Shown: positions 24,330-53,622 of the stretch, one piece after another
Layout: each line of letters begins with the position of its first letter
Position numbering within the stretch: position 1 is the first letter of the stretch
Source: Kuschelorhynchus macadamiae
Lineage: Eukaryota > Arthropoda > Insecta > Coleoptera > Curculionidae
Direction of reading: 5' to 3'
DNA: 64,000 nt
Assembly: GCA_030620095.1 (NCBI GenBank)
Contig: JAUTXW010000136.1
Span: 930,001-994,000 of the forward strand
Translations under genes and position numbers: made by a program
Notes under the pieces: generated by a model
The model's database searches: none
The model's input: the letters and a program-made list of their open reading frames with translations, nothing else
What the model was told of the DNA's origin: nothing

Positions 24330-25110
24330 TCAGTCCACATATTCTCAAGAAATTGCAAATGCTCTCAGCTACAAGATCAGGGTGACTGACTAAGCAAGAC
24401 AGATTCATTGGACCAGTTTCTATATCCACATTCGCAATCTGGGCTATCGATGATTCAAAGTCTATGGAGATGAGTCGGCACTATGTAGTGACCTCTTCTG
24501 ATTCTGCACATAGTAACAATTCCCTTCCTTTGCGGGTGTTTTGATGCTGTAAACCAGGGTTTGATATATGGTGTTTGTGTAACTTCTCCATAGATTCTTG
24601 CCTTGGTGAAACACATCTGTTTCCATTTTTCCTTCCACATCTTAATAAAACGTTGTTTGTATGAAGGGATAAATTATCTGTAATCTATTTTCATATTCCT
24701 AATATTTCTAAGAAGTCTTCGCAAACTGTCCAATTTATCTACTTTTTCGTTTCCTACTATTCCCGTCTGGCTTGGAACTCAAGCCAAAGATATCCTAAAG
24801 TCCCCGTTTCTCATCTCATCCATTTTGTTTCGGTTTCGACTGTAATGTGATCATCGGTGGACTTAGAACTGCTACTAATCTTGTCCAATGCACTCCGGCT
24901 GTCGGAAAATATTACTGCATTGGTCAATTTAAAATTCTCTATTAGCTCACGGGCGGTAAATTCTGGAACTCTATTTGAAAAACTGAAGCTAATTCCCACT
25001 GTTCGGTCATTTCCCTTGCCCCAACTGTAAATGCTGGTGTTTGATTGAAGACGTTTGAAACATTTTACACGCAACATCATGTGCATTGTTTGAACCAACT
25101 TGCGACATTT
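24330..25110 (-). pseudogene. Jockey-like ORF2 C-terminus: RNase H and tail
   Basis: - strand, high to low: VPEFTARELIENF and NAVIFSDSRSALDKISS (RNase H, with the Glu and the Asp of FSDS), then CFTKARIYGEVTQTPYIKPW and HPQRKGIVTMCRIRRGHYI, HLHRL, the region after RNase H in Jockey/R1-type ORF2. No RT attached. Opposite in orientation to the neighbouring non-LTR element, so it is a separate insertion. Confidence 0.75.
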
Positions 25111-25219
25111 GGGTTATTTCCTGGAGATCGACAACTGTTGTACTTATATCTGGATGTGTTCATAACGAGAGAAGATAGTGATCTTTAAAACAGGAAGAAT
25201 TTTTAATCGCCATCCGGTA

Positions 25220-26379
25220 TAAAATAATGTATTTTTTGAAAATTTTATATTAAATTTAAATTGAACAATTGGTCTAGTATCTGAAGGATCAAAAAATTAA
25301 GAAGCAGACCAATTTTTTTTACTAGACAAAGTTTAGATTGCTAGACCAATTAAAAAAAGTCAGAGAAAAATTGCAACAATTAATATTTCTCAATATCTGC
25401 CAAAATATTGTAGATAAAGAATTAAGTGAATGTAAAAAAGGTAAGGACATCCTGAAAAACAATTTTCTTTTTCCCTAAATATAATTATTATTTTTGAGAT
25501 AATAAATCGATCGGAATTAAAGCTAATTCTCTACCACTGACATCTGCCAAGGAAAAAAGTCTGAAAATTGTGAACGCGTCCGAGAACCAAACTTACAGTA
25601 ACTTCACCAAAAATTATTTTCTGTAATGTTTAAACAATTGGTTTAAAAGGGGAAATTCGTTTCTACAGGTGATAATTACTTTTTAACCTGAGTACTTCCC
25701 AAAATATACAATTTTTATTTTTTTAAATATTTTTACGGTTTTACAGACTTAATCGTCTTTTTATAAATAATTGTTTAATCATTTTCTCCCTATGGTATTA
25801 TCTTCCTTATAGGACTTAGAACCATAGCATTGGATTAAAAATATCGCTTCATTTATGTGGTAAAAAATCATCATACCTTTGATTATCATGTCCTTTATTA
25901 CTTTCCCGGATTTTTCGAAGATCTTATTATCAATCGTAAATAAAGAGACTTTGCAAATAATAATTTCTTGAATAGATGTTTGCTTATATAAGTGTGAGAT
26001 TATGATTTCTACACAACAGCTTTATCTTAGAATAAACTTATAATTGTTGCTATACTAGCTTAAATGACAAAACTACTACAGTGGAACTTCTACAGGGCGA
26101 ATTTCTATTTAGCGAAAAATTCTATATATATAATTGTTTTATCTACAACGTATTGGCATAGATCTTGCATTTTCTTTATTTGTGGAGTTCTAGCAATGCA
26201 AACTTTGGCTAGTTTAAAAGAACTCTCAAAGAGCTGCAATTAAAAAAATTACCTGATTCCTAATTTTTTTGAGGTCTGGCTTTAAAAAGAGCTGTGTTTC
26301 TGTACTAAATAAACTGCCGTTCAAAATTATTTGCTTATGTGGTTTCTGTAGTCAAAATTTGATATTCTCTGTATATTAT
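25220..26379. other. AT-rich non-coding stretch
   Basis: A small inverted repeat (ATTGGTCTAG near 25267 and CTAGACCAAT near 25342) is the only structure seen. No coding region. Confidence 0.35.
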
Positions 26380-28010
26380 TTTCATACTCGTATTCTGTGC
26401 AAAATTCGCTTTCCAATGATGTATAAGTTATATTTTTCTTCTAAAATGGCGGCACTAAAGCCGGTTTTCTGAAAAACGTTATATTCACCATATAACATAA
26501 AACAAAAGACAGTGTCAAACTTCTGAGGTGACCTGATTAAAATGAAACTTTTTAGGTTAGAAAAAAGCATGAAAGTATGTTATTATGTTTTTTTTTTTCA
26601 AAATATTACTCCTTTTCGAAAAAAAAATTAAATTGACTACTTTTAATGAAAATTTTCTGCCAAAATTTAAATAGGACCTTGTATATTCTATTTATTCGTT
26701 TAATTTATCGTTAAATTGTGTTTCCAATAATGTGCCACCAAGTTATCCTTTTGTCGTTAAATTGCAACAATATTTCGATTTTTCCTCCGGGCTACATAAT
26801 TTTTTATCGGGGAAACTACTAAATCAAAATTTACCATTTTTATTAGTAAAACTATGTTAGATTTATTCACCCATCATTTTTAGTAGACAATCACTAAGTC
26901 TTCTATTTAACATTTAAACTTAAATTACCAGGCCTAGGTTGTCCATTTTATACCCATACCTGTATGAGCAGTGTTAGCGATTCTAATACTCTAATCTCAA
27001 TATTCCAGTTTAAATAGAAATGGGTAAACTGGCTATTTCATTTATATAAAAACGTGACAGTTGATTAATATAAGCATTTTAAAATAATTTTCGCTTATAT
27101 TAATTTAAAGTTTAATTGTTTCTAGATGGTTGCTTACGATCGTTCAACGTAAATGCAGCTTAAATCGCATACTACAACTGCCAATAGCCAGATAATGATA
27201 GCCGTATTATGCTATTTTGTTTTTCATAGCCTACTAACTTTTCTCAGTGTATGCGATTTACGTTAAACGATCGTAAGCAAGCATCTAGAAACAATTAAAC
27301 TTAAAATTAATATAAGCGAAAATTATTTTAAAATGCTTATATTAATTAACTGTTACGTTTTTATAAAAATAAAATGGCCTGTTTACCAATTTCTATAAAC
27401 TAAAATATATACATTAGAGTATTAGAATGGCTAACACTGCTATAATACAGGTATGCGTATAAAATGGACAACCTAGGCCTGGTCATTTCATTTAAGTTTA
27501 AATGTTATAAACAAATCTGACACATGTTGAGACTAAAGAGAAGACTTAGTTATTGTCTACTCAAAATGATGGGTAAATAAATCTAACAGTTTAACTAATA
27601 AAACTGGTAAATTTCGATTTAGTAGTTTCCCCGATAAAAATTAAGTACCTAGCTCGGAGGAAAAATCGGAAGGATTAACTTGTGGCACATTATTGGAAAC
27701 GCAATTTAACGTGAAATTAAACGGATAAATGAAATATACAAGGTCCAACATTTTTATTTTTTTCCGAAAAGGCGTAATATTAAAAAAAACACAATAATAT
27801 GCTTTCATGCTTTTTCTAACCTAAAAATTTTCTTTTTAATCAGGCCACCTCAGAAGTTTGACACTGTCTTTTGTTTTATATGTTATATGGTGAATATAAC
27901 GTTTCTCAGAAAACCGGCTTTAGTGCCGCCATTTAGGAAGAAAAATAAAACTTGTGATACATCATTGGAAAGAGAATTTTACATAGAATACGATTATAAA
28001 AAAAAAATTA
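26380..28010. repeat. Large palindrome, arms ~0.75-0.8 kb, short loop
   Basis: Left arm about 26380-27173, right arm about 27246-28010, separated by ~70 bp. Inner ends: GCTTACGATCGTTCAACGTAA (left) against TTACGTTAAACGATCGTAAGC (right). Outer landmarks: AAAATGGCGGCACTAAAGCC / GGCTTTAGTGCCGCCATTT, and GACAGTGTCAAACTTCTGAGG / CCTCAGAAGTTTGACACTGTC. A few indels (11 bp near the centre, ~45 bp near 26635) separate the arms. On the right the element runs on to TCACCCGGTA (28130), a mariner-like end; the left end looks truncated. Confidence 0.9.
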
Positions 28011-28126
28011 CAGGGTTCCATTTAATATATTAAGGTTTAGGTAACTTACAGTTAAACCGGAAGTGATGTCTAATGCAATTATCTAAAAAGGTTAAAAAAT
28101 TAGAGCGTGTATGTTCTGTGTCACCC

Positions 28127-28128
<2 letters not shown>

Positions 28129-28186
<58 letters not shown>
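28129..28186. repeat. (TA)n microsatellite abutting a TIR
   Basis: Follows directly on TCACCCGGTA, the terminus of the foldback on its left, so a TA-targeting element probably inserted in or beside this run. From 28187 to 28574 no feature is seen. Confidence 0.97.
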
Positions 28187-28190
<4 letters not shown>

Positions 28191-28574
28191 TTAATCAATT
28201 AAAAAGTTATTTTTTATCAAATTTTTAAATCCCCGTTAATTTGCAAGAAATCGATGCATTTAATTTTGTCAAGTAATAGTAGTGACATTGAATAACGAAT
28301 TTTGACTGACAAATTGCATAGGGAGTTAATAAAATTACGAACGGCAGTTTAGATTTATGAATTTAAATTTTTATTGGCAGAAAATGTTATTTTTGTGTCA
28401 CTATTGATGGCAGCCATAGAGGGACAATTTGTACGTTGCAATTCTCATACTTATTATAATACTATTTTTAAAATATATATAACTACAAGCAATGAATTAC
28501 ATTTGAACCTACTATCATTGAAGAAAATGAAGTATATTGATCAAAGTAGTATAACTAAATGACTGCAAACAATT

Positions 28575-29745
28575 CTAAAAATTTTCTTTATATACACTGG
28601 AACTTCGAAGTACACCAAGGAATTTTTTTACTGGAAATTCAAAATGAAATATTTTCAATACGGATGACGATTTTGAGTTCCTGTTTTCGGCCTTTGTTTG
28701 GCCAATTCCTAGAGCATGCAGCTCGATAATGACAGCCTCAGGACTCCATCGCAACCGTCTTATACAGGGTGTTATATAAGACCCTGTCATTTTTTTAAAA
28801 GTTTATTCGACCAGAACTTTTACTGTGGAAGATTTCTTTTTCTTTTTGGGCAACCAAAATAATCTAGAGCGAAATACAAAAAAAAATAGTTTCCAGCGGA
28901 TTTGACTTCCTTTCCGACAAACAGGGTTTTTTAGAAAAAATTATTTTTAAAAAAATGGTCTGTTGAACAAAGCCCACTTATGGCAATCAGATTCAGTATG
29001 GTCTATCAGATTATGAACAGGGTTAGTACCCTTAAGTCTTCTACCGTAAATATTGTATACAGGGTGCTCCAGAAACTCTACCGATTCTAAAAATGTTGAA
29101 TTTCTGCTCCGCAAGGTAGGTAGTATTCCAGACCTTTGTTACACACTGTATTGTTGGAACATATTCTCAGTTAATTCTAAATGATGGGCATTCATTTTTC
29201 ATTAAAAAATACGTTTTGGCATTAGAAGCAACATCAAGTTCAAGATTGATAAAAAAAACCAATAAACCACTATTTAACGTTCACCTCTTAGTTTTTGGTG
29301 AACCCTGTATACAATATTCATGTTTGAAACTTTAAGGGTGCCAACCTTGTTCAGAATCTGATAGATATACCTCTGATTACCATAAGTGGGCTTTGTTAAA
29401 CAAATCAATTTTGCGAAAAAAACTCCGTATGTCGAAAACAAAGAAAAAATTTCAAAATCGCTAGAAATCGTTTTTTCGTACCTAACTCTAAATTATTTTG
29501 GTTGCACACTTCCATAGTAAGAATTCTGGTCGAACAAACAAAAAAATGACCGGATCTTATATAACTCCTTGTATAAGATTGTTGCTATTGTGTCCTGAGG
29601 CTGCCCTTATCAGGCTGCATATCATGGATATTGATCAAACAAAATCCGAAAACCTCAACTCAAAATCTTCATCCGTATTGAAAATATTTCATTTTCAATT
29701 TCCAGTAAAAAATTCCTTGGGCCCTTCGAAGTTCTAGCAATTTAG
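28575..29745. repeat. Foldback next to MFS stop codon (arms ~0.45-0.48 kb)
   Basis: Left arm 28575-29057 and right arm 29310-29745 are inverted. Landmarks: ACCAAGGAATTTTTTTACTGG / CCAGTAAAAAATTCCTTGGG, AATATTTTCAATACGGATGA / TCATCCGTATTGAAAATATT, AACAAAGCCCACTTATGG / CCATAAGTGGGCTTTGTT, GTAAATATTGTA / TACAATATTCAT. A 252 bp element sits in the loop. The right arm ends about 30 bp from the MFS stop codon. Confidence 0.88.
29058..29309. mobile_element. 252 bp MITE in foldback loop
   Basis: Begins TACAGGGTGCTCC and ends GGTGAACCCTGTA, flanked by ATTGTA and TACAAT. It is non-coding. It occupies the loop of the surrounding foldback. Confidence 0.6.
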
Positions 29746-29773
29746 TTATAAAAATAATTTAGATGCACATTAG

Positions 29774-47740
<17,967 letters not shown>

Positions 47741-47784
47741 TGTGATTGCGATGCTCTGTCTTCACTCTATTGGTCCATTAATTC

Positions 47785-48824
47785 CTGAAATTAATGAAAA
47801 TATTTTAATAGTCGACAGGTCTAATTTTACGAAAAAATGTTAATAATAATAATAATAATAGCAATGTTTTTCTGTGACCTTAATATTGAAAACAGTCAGG
47901 ATTAATATATTGTAAATAATTATATATAATTACAGCGGATATTATTTAAACAATTATTTAGTGACATCATTATAGTCTGCTGTAATTTTGTTCTCAAATA
48001 AAAATACAGTACGGATGGAATGTTCAATTTCAATGAGCCAATTTAATACTAATTCGATAGGTACGATTGATTAACAGGAAAAGCTTTTTAATTTGTGGGT
48101 TTACGAAAAAATATCAAAAAGTTTCAAAAAGAAAGTAAAGTACTTTTATTTGTGAAAAAAAAAATTTCACAAATAAAGTACCTTTATTTGTGAAAACACC
48201 CCAAAAAGATAATTAAGAAAAGTTGTTTAGAATTTATTTTTATATTTAAATATAAAATCATAGTTCGCTATTTCAAATTTGATTTTTTCTAAAACTCGTT
48301 GATTTTATGAACGACCTGTACGCTTAATTTAGGAAATGAGACTTATACAGTATGGCCCAAATTGGATATACATGTATGTGTATTTTGGAAGTAAGAGAGA
48401 GAACATTGGTTAAATGGGGAAAGTTATAGACCATTCCATGGCCTATTCAGTGCCTCTTCGAGAACGATTTTATCTTGTTTCGTCTTTGATTATATTTTGA
48501 AAAAACTAAAATGTTGCATTTTCGAAAATGAAAAAAAGTTATTTCTTTATTTCAAAATATTTTTATAAAGTGTTATACATCAGAAGAATGGAAAAAAAAA
48601 TGTTCTTTTTAATTAAGTGAAAAAAACAAAATGGAAGAAAAAAAGTTGATGATGGTATCTTAGAACCAAAACGTCAGCATTAAACAATGAATACACGAGT
48701 GCAAAAAATTGTCCTAATTATGTTTTTACAGATTTTAAAAATATTTTGAGATAAAAAATATAGCACTTTTTCGAAAATTCAACTTTTTGTTTTCTTCAAA
48801 ATATCTTAAAGTAAAGTATTCTAA
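47785..48824. other. AT-rich stretch upstream of Mfsd6 exon 1
   Basis: Contains a short (AAT)n at 47840-47860 and a perfect hairpin at 48139-48182 (GTACTTTTATTTGTGAAA / TTTCACAAATAAAGTAC). No coding region. If the Mfsd6 5' UTR exon and promoter are nearby they could lie here or beyond. Confidence 0.35.
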
Positions 48825-49961
48825 TCTTCCCTCCGAGATTTTTTCAGATCTTCACGTTTCAGGGTCCCTAGATATTTTGTGTGTCATAACTCATTGTGGT
48901 ATAGAGAACAACTAGTAATATTGTGGTATTAATTGAAGATGGCCGAACAAAATGGCGGCCAAATAAAATGTTTGTAATTGTGAAAAAATCACCTTCTCAG
49001 GTTTTACATATCTTCACGTTTTAGCGTCCCTAGACGGCAAAAAATTTGTTTTATATCAATTTCGTCGGTCTGTCTGTCTGTTAAGTCGCGGCATAGCTTA
49101 TAGACTACTTACCCGATTTGAATTCAAATTTAAGGGTCATATGGGGATGATCTGGCAATATGTTGATAAAAATCCAATATGGCGAAACAAAATGGCAACC
49201 TAGTGAAATGTTAAAAAAAATATTATTAAAAAAGTACTTTTCCATTTTATCTTACATTTTGCACAAACATGAATTGTTATGTCGAAATCAACTGGTAACA
49301 TTTTGATGCGAATCCAAGATGGAGGAACAAGATGACGCCATAATAAAATACTTAAAAATTCAGTCTGAAAAAAGTACTTAATGCATTGATTTCAAATTGT
49401 GTGCCATAACTAATTGTGGTATAGGTATCAACTAGTAAAACTGTGTTTCTAATTCAAGATGACAGATCAAAACGGCGGCCAAATAAAATGTTTGTAAACC
49501 CTCTCAGGTTTTACATATCTTCACGTTTTAGCGTCCCTAGATGTCAAAAAATATGTTTTATCAATTCCGTCGGCCTGCCTGTCAGTTCGCGGCATAACTA
49601 CTTACCAGATTGACTTCAATTTGAAGTTAAAAATTAAGGGTCGTATGGGGATGACCTAGTATTATTTTGGTAAATATGGCTGAACAATGTTAAAAAAATT
49701 GTTACTAAAAAAACTAATTATCCAATTTATCTCAAATTTTGCACAAAAAACAAGTCTTAAGGGGCCCCTAGACGATCAATAATATTGCACAATATTTTTT
49801 ATTGCGCAATATTATTGACCGTTTAGGTACATTTTCAATATATTGCGCAATAAATGCGGCAGTTTGTGTGATGAGATGAGAATGAGAATTTATAAAGGAA
49901 GTGATTACTTTGTACCGTAATTTGCCCGAATTATGCAAATCAAGTATAAAGACTACAGTAA

Positions 49962-50270
49962 CCGTAATAAAAAAATGACGCATATGAAACGCTATTAATT
50001 AAATACCGAGAAAGATATCCAGAAGCAACTAAAGACGACGTCAAGAAAAAATTAAACTCATTACGTACAAATTTTCGAAAAGAATTAAAAAAATATGCTG
50101 ACTCTAAAAAGTCGGGAGCTGCCTCGGATGATATTTACGAATCTTCTTTATGGTATTTCGATGTCCTTTTTGTTCTTAAAGACCAAGAAACGCCGTCAGA
50201 ATCAACAAACACCATAGAAGAAAATTATGTAGGGATAGGTGTAGGAGATAGTGATGCGGAAACGTCATCG
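49962..50270 (+). pseudogene. PIF/Harbinger MADF (Myb/SANT-like) accessory protein, exon
   Basis: Frame reads YETLLIKYRERYPEATKD, DDVKKKLNSLRTNFRKELKK, SKKSGAASDDIYESSLWYFD, VLFVLKDQETPSE and an acidic tail. The aromatic/basic pattern and SLWYFD are those of MADF domains. In PIF/Harbinger the MADF protein helps the transposase reach the nucleus and bind DNA. The exon ends at a good donor (TCATCG/GTAAGT). No in-frame ATG found at the start, so the 5' exon is missing or damaged. Confidence 0.8.
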
Positions 50271-50341
50271 GTAAGTAATTTACACATCAATTTTATTAAA
50301 CATGAACATTTATATAAATATATTATAGGTTGTTTTATACT

Positions 50342-50548
50342 TTATATATACTTATTTTGCCAAGCAACTGCCCCTTCGTTGTTAAAATATTCACAAAATT
50401 CATTTCTTATCTCCTTTGCTGATTTCGAGGGATTTCGATTCGGACCTTGTTGTAGATTAGGTAATAGATTTTTATTTTCTCTCCAAGAGCCAGGGACGAT
50501 GTTGCCAATTTCTAAATTCTCTATATCTGAAAGGCTGCAAGTATGTGT
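50342..50548 (-). pseudogene. PIF/Harbinger DDE transposase, C-terminal fragment
   Basis: - strand: ENLEIGNIVPGSWRENKN, LPNLQQGPNRNPSKSAKEIR and NEFCEYFNNEGAVAWQNKYI, stop at 50342. This is the conserved C-terminus of Harbinger-type nucleases; the catalytic DDE part is gone. It lies opposite the MADF gene, the usual divergent or convergent two-gene layout of this class. Confidence 0.83.
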
Positions 50549-50583
50549 GATGCAGGGTTGTCGTACATACACGATACATACAC

Positions 50584-50620
50584 CCTACCTACCTACCTAC
50601 CTACCTACCTACCTACCTAG
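50584..50620. repeat. (TACC)n microsatellite
   Basis: Nine TACC units, followed by AGGTAGGGTCTACCCTAG. It lies near the low-coordinate limit of the nested hAT. Confidence 0.95.
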
Positions 50621-50639
50621 GTAGGGTCTACCCTAGCAT

Positions 50640-52807
50640 ATATAGATATTAGCTTTCCGCACAATATACATTATTTTAGTCAAGGTTTGGGTTAGGTTCT
50701 ATCTATATCAATGAAAAAGCTCATAGTTGTTCAAAATTGCGAGTTTATTGGTTGTTACAAAACAAAAGAGTTACATATGGTGTTAAACTTAACTAAGGGG
50801 TGACTTTGGATGTTGAAGCGTGGCACTGCATGTCCTCAGCATACTTTTCATAAGATGGTACGTAACCACTGAGTGCTAATCGCAAGCATGATGACATATG
50901 ATCGTCAGTTAGTCGATTGCGATATTTTGACTTAATTATCTTCATTTCAGAAAATGCAGACTCGCACAAGTAAGTTGACCCAAACATTGCTGTCAGTTGA
51001 AGGGCGATTTGCCTTAGATTCGGATATTTATCTTCAGATATAAAACACCAGAAATTTGTATCAGATGCTGTAGCTTTGAGATGTATATCTGATATAATCT
51101 GCACCAACTCATTTTCAACAGAACATGAGTTCATATTAAACTGCCTTGCTATTTCAGTAGCTAATTCCTCAATGTTTTTACATGAAAAATGATAACTCAT
51201 AAATGATGCTACATTTGCCAATTTACTACAATCATAAAAACGCATTTCGAATTGTCCCAAAATATTTGATAATTCAGCCTCATACGTATCATAATTCAAC
51301 TGAGAATGATGAAAATGTTTCAGATCCTTTCTTTTCAGTTGATCTATCATAAGTTGCAATTTACTTTTGAATGCGTTTACTGCGCTAATCATCTCAATAA
51401 CAGTTTTTCCTTTACCTTGAAGCTCCAAGTTAATGGTGTTTAAGTGCATTGTGATGTCAGTCAAAAATGCCATTTTTCGTTTTTCAACTCCAACTGCAAC
51501 GTAAAGAGCCGCCGTTGCAAGCTACGTGCACGGATGGAATTCACAATTTTTGTTGCAATGCCCATAATTTTCTCCGTATTTAAAACTTTTGAACACAAAA
51601 CTTGTTGATTTATAATGCAATGGATTGAAAAAAATGAAGGGAAATCTTCATTAGCTCGGCACAATGCCACAAAACCATTTTTGTTTCCAGTCATTGCTGG
51701 TGCTCCATCGGTTGTAATGCACACTAATTTATATATTTGTAGCTTGTAGTTTTTTACAAAATTGAAGAAAACGTCACATATATGTTGGCCACGGGTCTTC
51801 CCCTTCAGAGGAATGATTGTCAAAAATTCTTCCTTAGCCAACATGTCATTGAATACCATCCGAATAAAGCTGGGCAGTTTCTGTCATATCGGTGGATTCG
51901 TCGAACTGTAAAGAAAAGTATGTACATTCCATGATATCATTTTTTAGTTTATCTGCCATGTCCTGACTCATAACTTCAATACGCCTTGTGACAGTCGGAC
52001 GAGATAACTGAAGTTCTTTAATAGCAGACATGATTTCTGTTTTATTTTTAAAATCTCCAAATAAAGTCTCACCCGCTTCAATAAATGCCTCCTTCACAAC
52101 CGATCCATCTTCGAACGGTTTCTTGTGTTTCGCCAATATATGAGATATTTTAAATGACGCGATCATAGCAGCTTTTGATTGTTTGGCTGGCTTGTGAACA
52201 TGGTTTGTTCTTTTTTCAAACAAGATATCAAACCACGTACTTTTCGTTTTCCTAATTCACTCTGTGGCAGAAAATCCCTTTCATTGTTTTATGAACCGTT
52301 TTATGATGCCTCTCTAAGTTACTACGCTTAGGTATTGCAACTGACGCACGACAAATAAGACAAATGCGCTTATCCTTCACCATACAAAACAAAAATTCTT
52401 CCTCCCAATCGCTATTAAAATGATACGTTTTAGATTTCTTCGCTGCACTCATTTTGTACTATTTATTAATAAACCTTGTATCGACGTAGTATTGCCTTCA
52501 AGTTGCAATTCAGAATGACTCCAATTCCTGCAGGCGCAACATTTATATCAGCGTGAACGAAAGTCTCGAATGTTCCCGTCAAACCCGCCGCCCGAAATTT
52601 CTAGAAAAGCGACAAGAATAAAAAACGCGGCTTTTCTTTTATAACACCGCGCGTTCCTTTGATAAAGCCGCCTTTTGTCGCTAGCAGAGTGTTATTTTAT
52701 TACGTAATAAATTTTTGTAGTTTAGCTAAGTACCTACTTATTAAAAAAATTTTTCTTCTCGAGATCTACTCAAAAAGCACTCGCGATCGACCGTTTGAGC
52801 TCCCCTG
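50640..52807 (-). mobile_element. hAT transposon (SCAND3/GTF2IRD2-like group) inside the Harbinger element
   Basis: High-coordinate end reads CAGGGGAGCTCAAACGGTCG on the - strand (from 52807), a hAT-like 5' terminus. The low-coordinate terminus is not clear and no 8 bp duplication was found, so it may have been truncated at the (TACC)n. Confidence 0.65.
50793..52452 (-). pseudogene. hAT transposase, ZBED-type finger, internally deleted
   Basis: - strand: MSAAKKSKTYHFNSDWEEEF, CLICRASVAIPKRSNLERHH and KTVH (C2H2-type BED-like finger), QSKAAMIASFKISHILAKHK, LQFDESTDMTETAQL (D1 region), ITTDGAPAMTGNKNGF (D2 region), HCIINQQVLCSKVL, then after a jump LTDITMHLNTINLELQGKGK and the hAT dimerisation C-terminus (YPNLRQIALQLTAMFGSTYL, CESAFSEMKIIKSKYRNRLT). 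A segment of perhaps 60-90 residues is missing at ~51475, where the RW block normally lies, and frames change at ~51850 and 52230. Confidence 0.88.
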
Positions 52808-53622
52808 CTTTAAGAGAATCATAATGCATAAATAAAAATCGATACAATAATATTAACAAAAAAATTGATGGTTTGGATGCCAGTTATTATTGAACAATAA
52901 TTTTGAGCAGTTATATTGTACAATATTATTGATCATCTAGGGGCCGCTTAACATAGGAATGAACTGGTAACATTTTGATATGAATGCAAGCCTAATAAAA
53001 TATTTCAAAAATCAGCCTGAAAATACCATTTATTAAATTAATTCCAATTTTTGTGCAACAATTAAGGGTGATATAGAGATAAACTGCTAAAGTTGTAGTA
53101 CGAACTTAAGATGGCGAAACAAAATGGGGCCAAAATTTTTTTCAAAAAAATCTTGTTCAACTTTCCAGAAAAATTTAATGTGGAAATGGGATAAACTGGT
53201 ACGAATTCAACTTGACGTAACAAAATGGCGGTATGTGTGAATGTAAAAACTACTTATTGAATTTATTTTAGACTGTGTCCAAAAGTCAAGTGTGACATAG
53301 GTAGAAAGAAACTGGTAAAATATTGGTAGGAATCCAATATGATGGAACAAAATGGCGCCCAATGAAAATGTTTGAAAAGACAGTATGTGTAATACATATA
53401 TACTGTAACTATTTACTGAACCAAATTGGGTCACACTTAACTATTCCTAACAAATAGGAAAAAATCGTAACGAGGGAAGTTCCGGGTAAAGGAAATTTAC
53501 CGATTTTTCATTTAAATGTTAGCCAGCGCATCTCGATACCTCTTTTGGTTTCTGAAATATCTGGCTTTAAATTTACCTTAAAAAAGTCAGTGATCTACTT
53601 ATTCTGAGCAGCAATTTATTTA

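Larger units (their letters stand above)
20257..25219 (-). mobile_element. Mariner/Tc-like element enclosing two non-LTR fragments
   Basis: Left end TACCGGGTGGTGATTAAAAA (20257) matches the reverse complement of the right end, TACCGGATGGCGATTAAAAA (to 25219). TA flanks on both sides. The transposase remnant lies at 20430-21110 on the - strand; the interior 21.4-25.1 kb is foreign non-LTR sequence. So the element was expanded by later insertions. Confidence 0.72.
49761..52947. mobile_element. PIF/Harbinger element, internally replaced by a hAT
   Basis: Ends GGGGCCCCTAGACGATCAAT and TGATCATCTAGGGGCCGC, flanked by TTAA on both sides (49757-49760, 52948-52951). Just inside, AATAATATTGCACAATAT / ATTGTACAATATTATT extends the TIR. 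It carries both PIF/Harbinger genes: a MADF/Myb-like protein (+) and the end of the DDE transposase (-). The rest of the transposase was lost and a hAT occupies the space. The sister arm at ~55805-55816 shows the empty site (reverse complement CAAGTGTAACATAGGAA). Confidence 0.85.

Noticed and set aside
50543..50560. CAGGGTTGTCGTAC as the low-coordinate end of the nested hAT
   Set aside because: Shares only CAGGG with the other end, and the neighbouring 8 bp (GTGTGATG versus CTTTAAGA) do not match as a target duplication.
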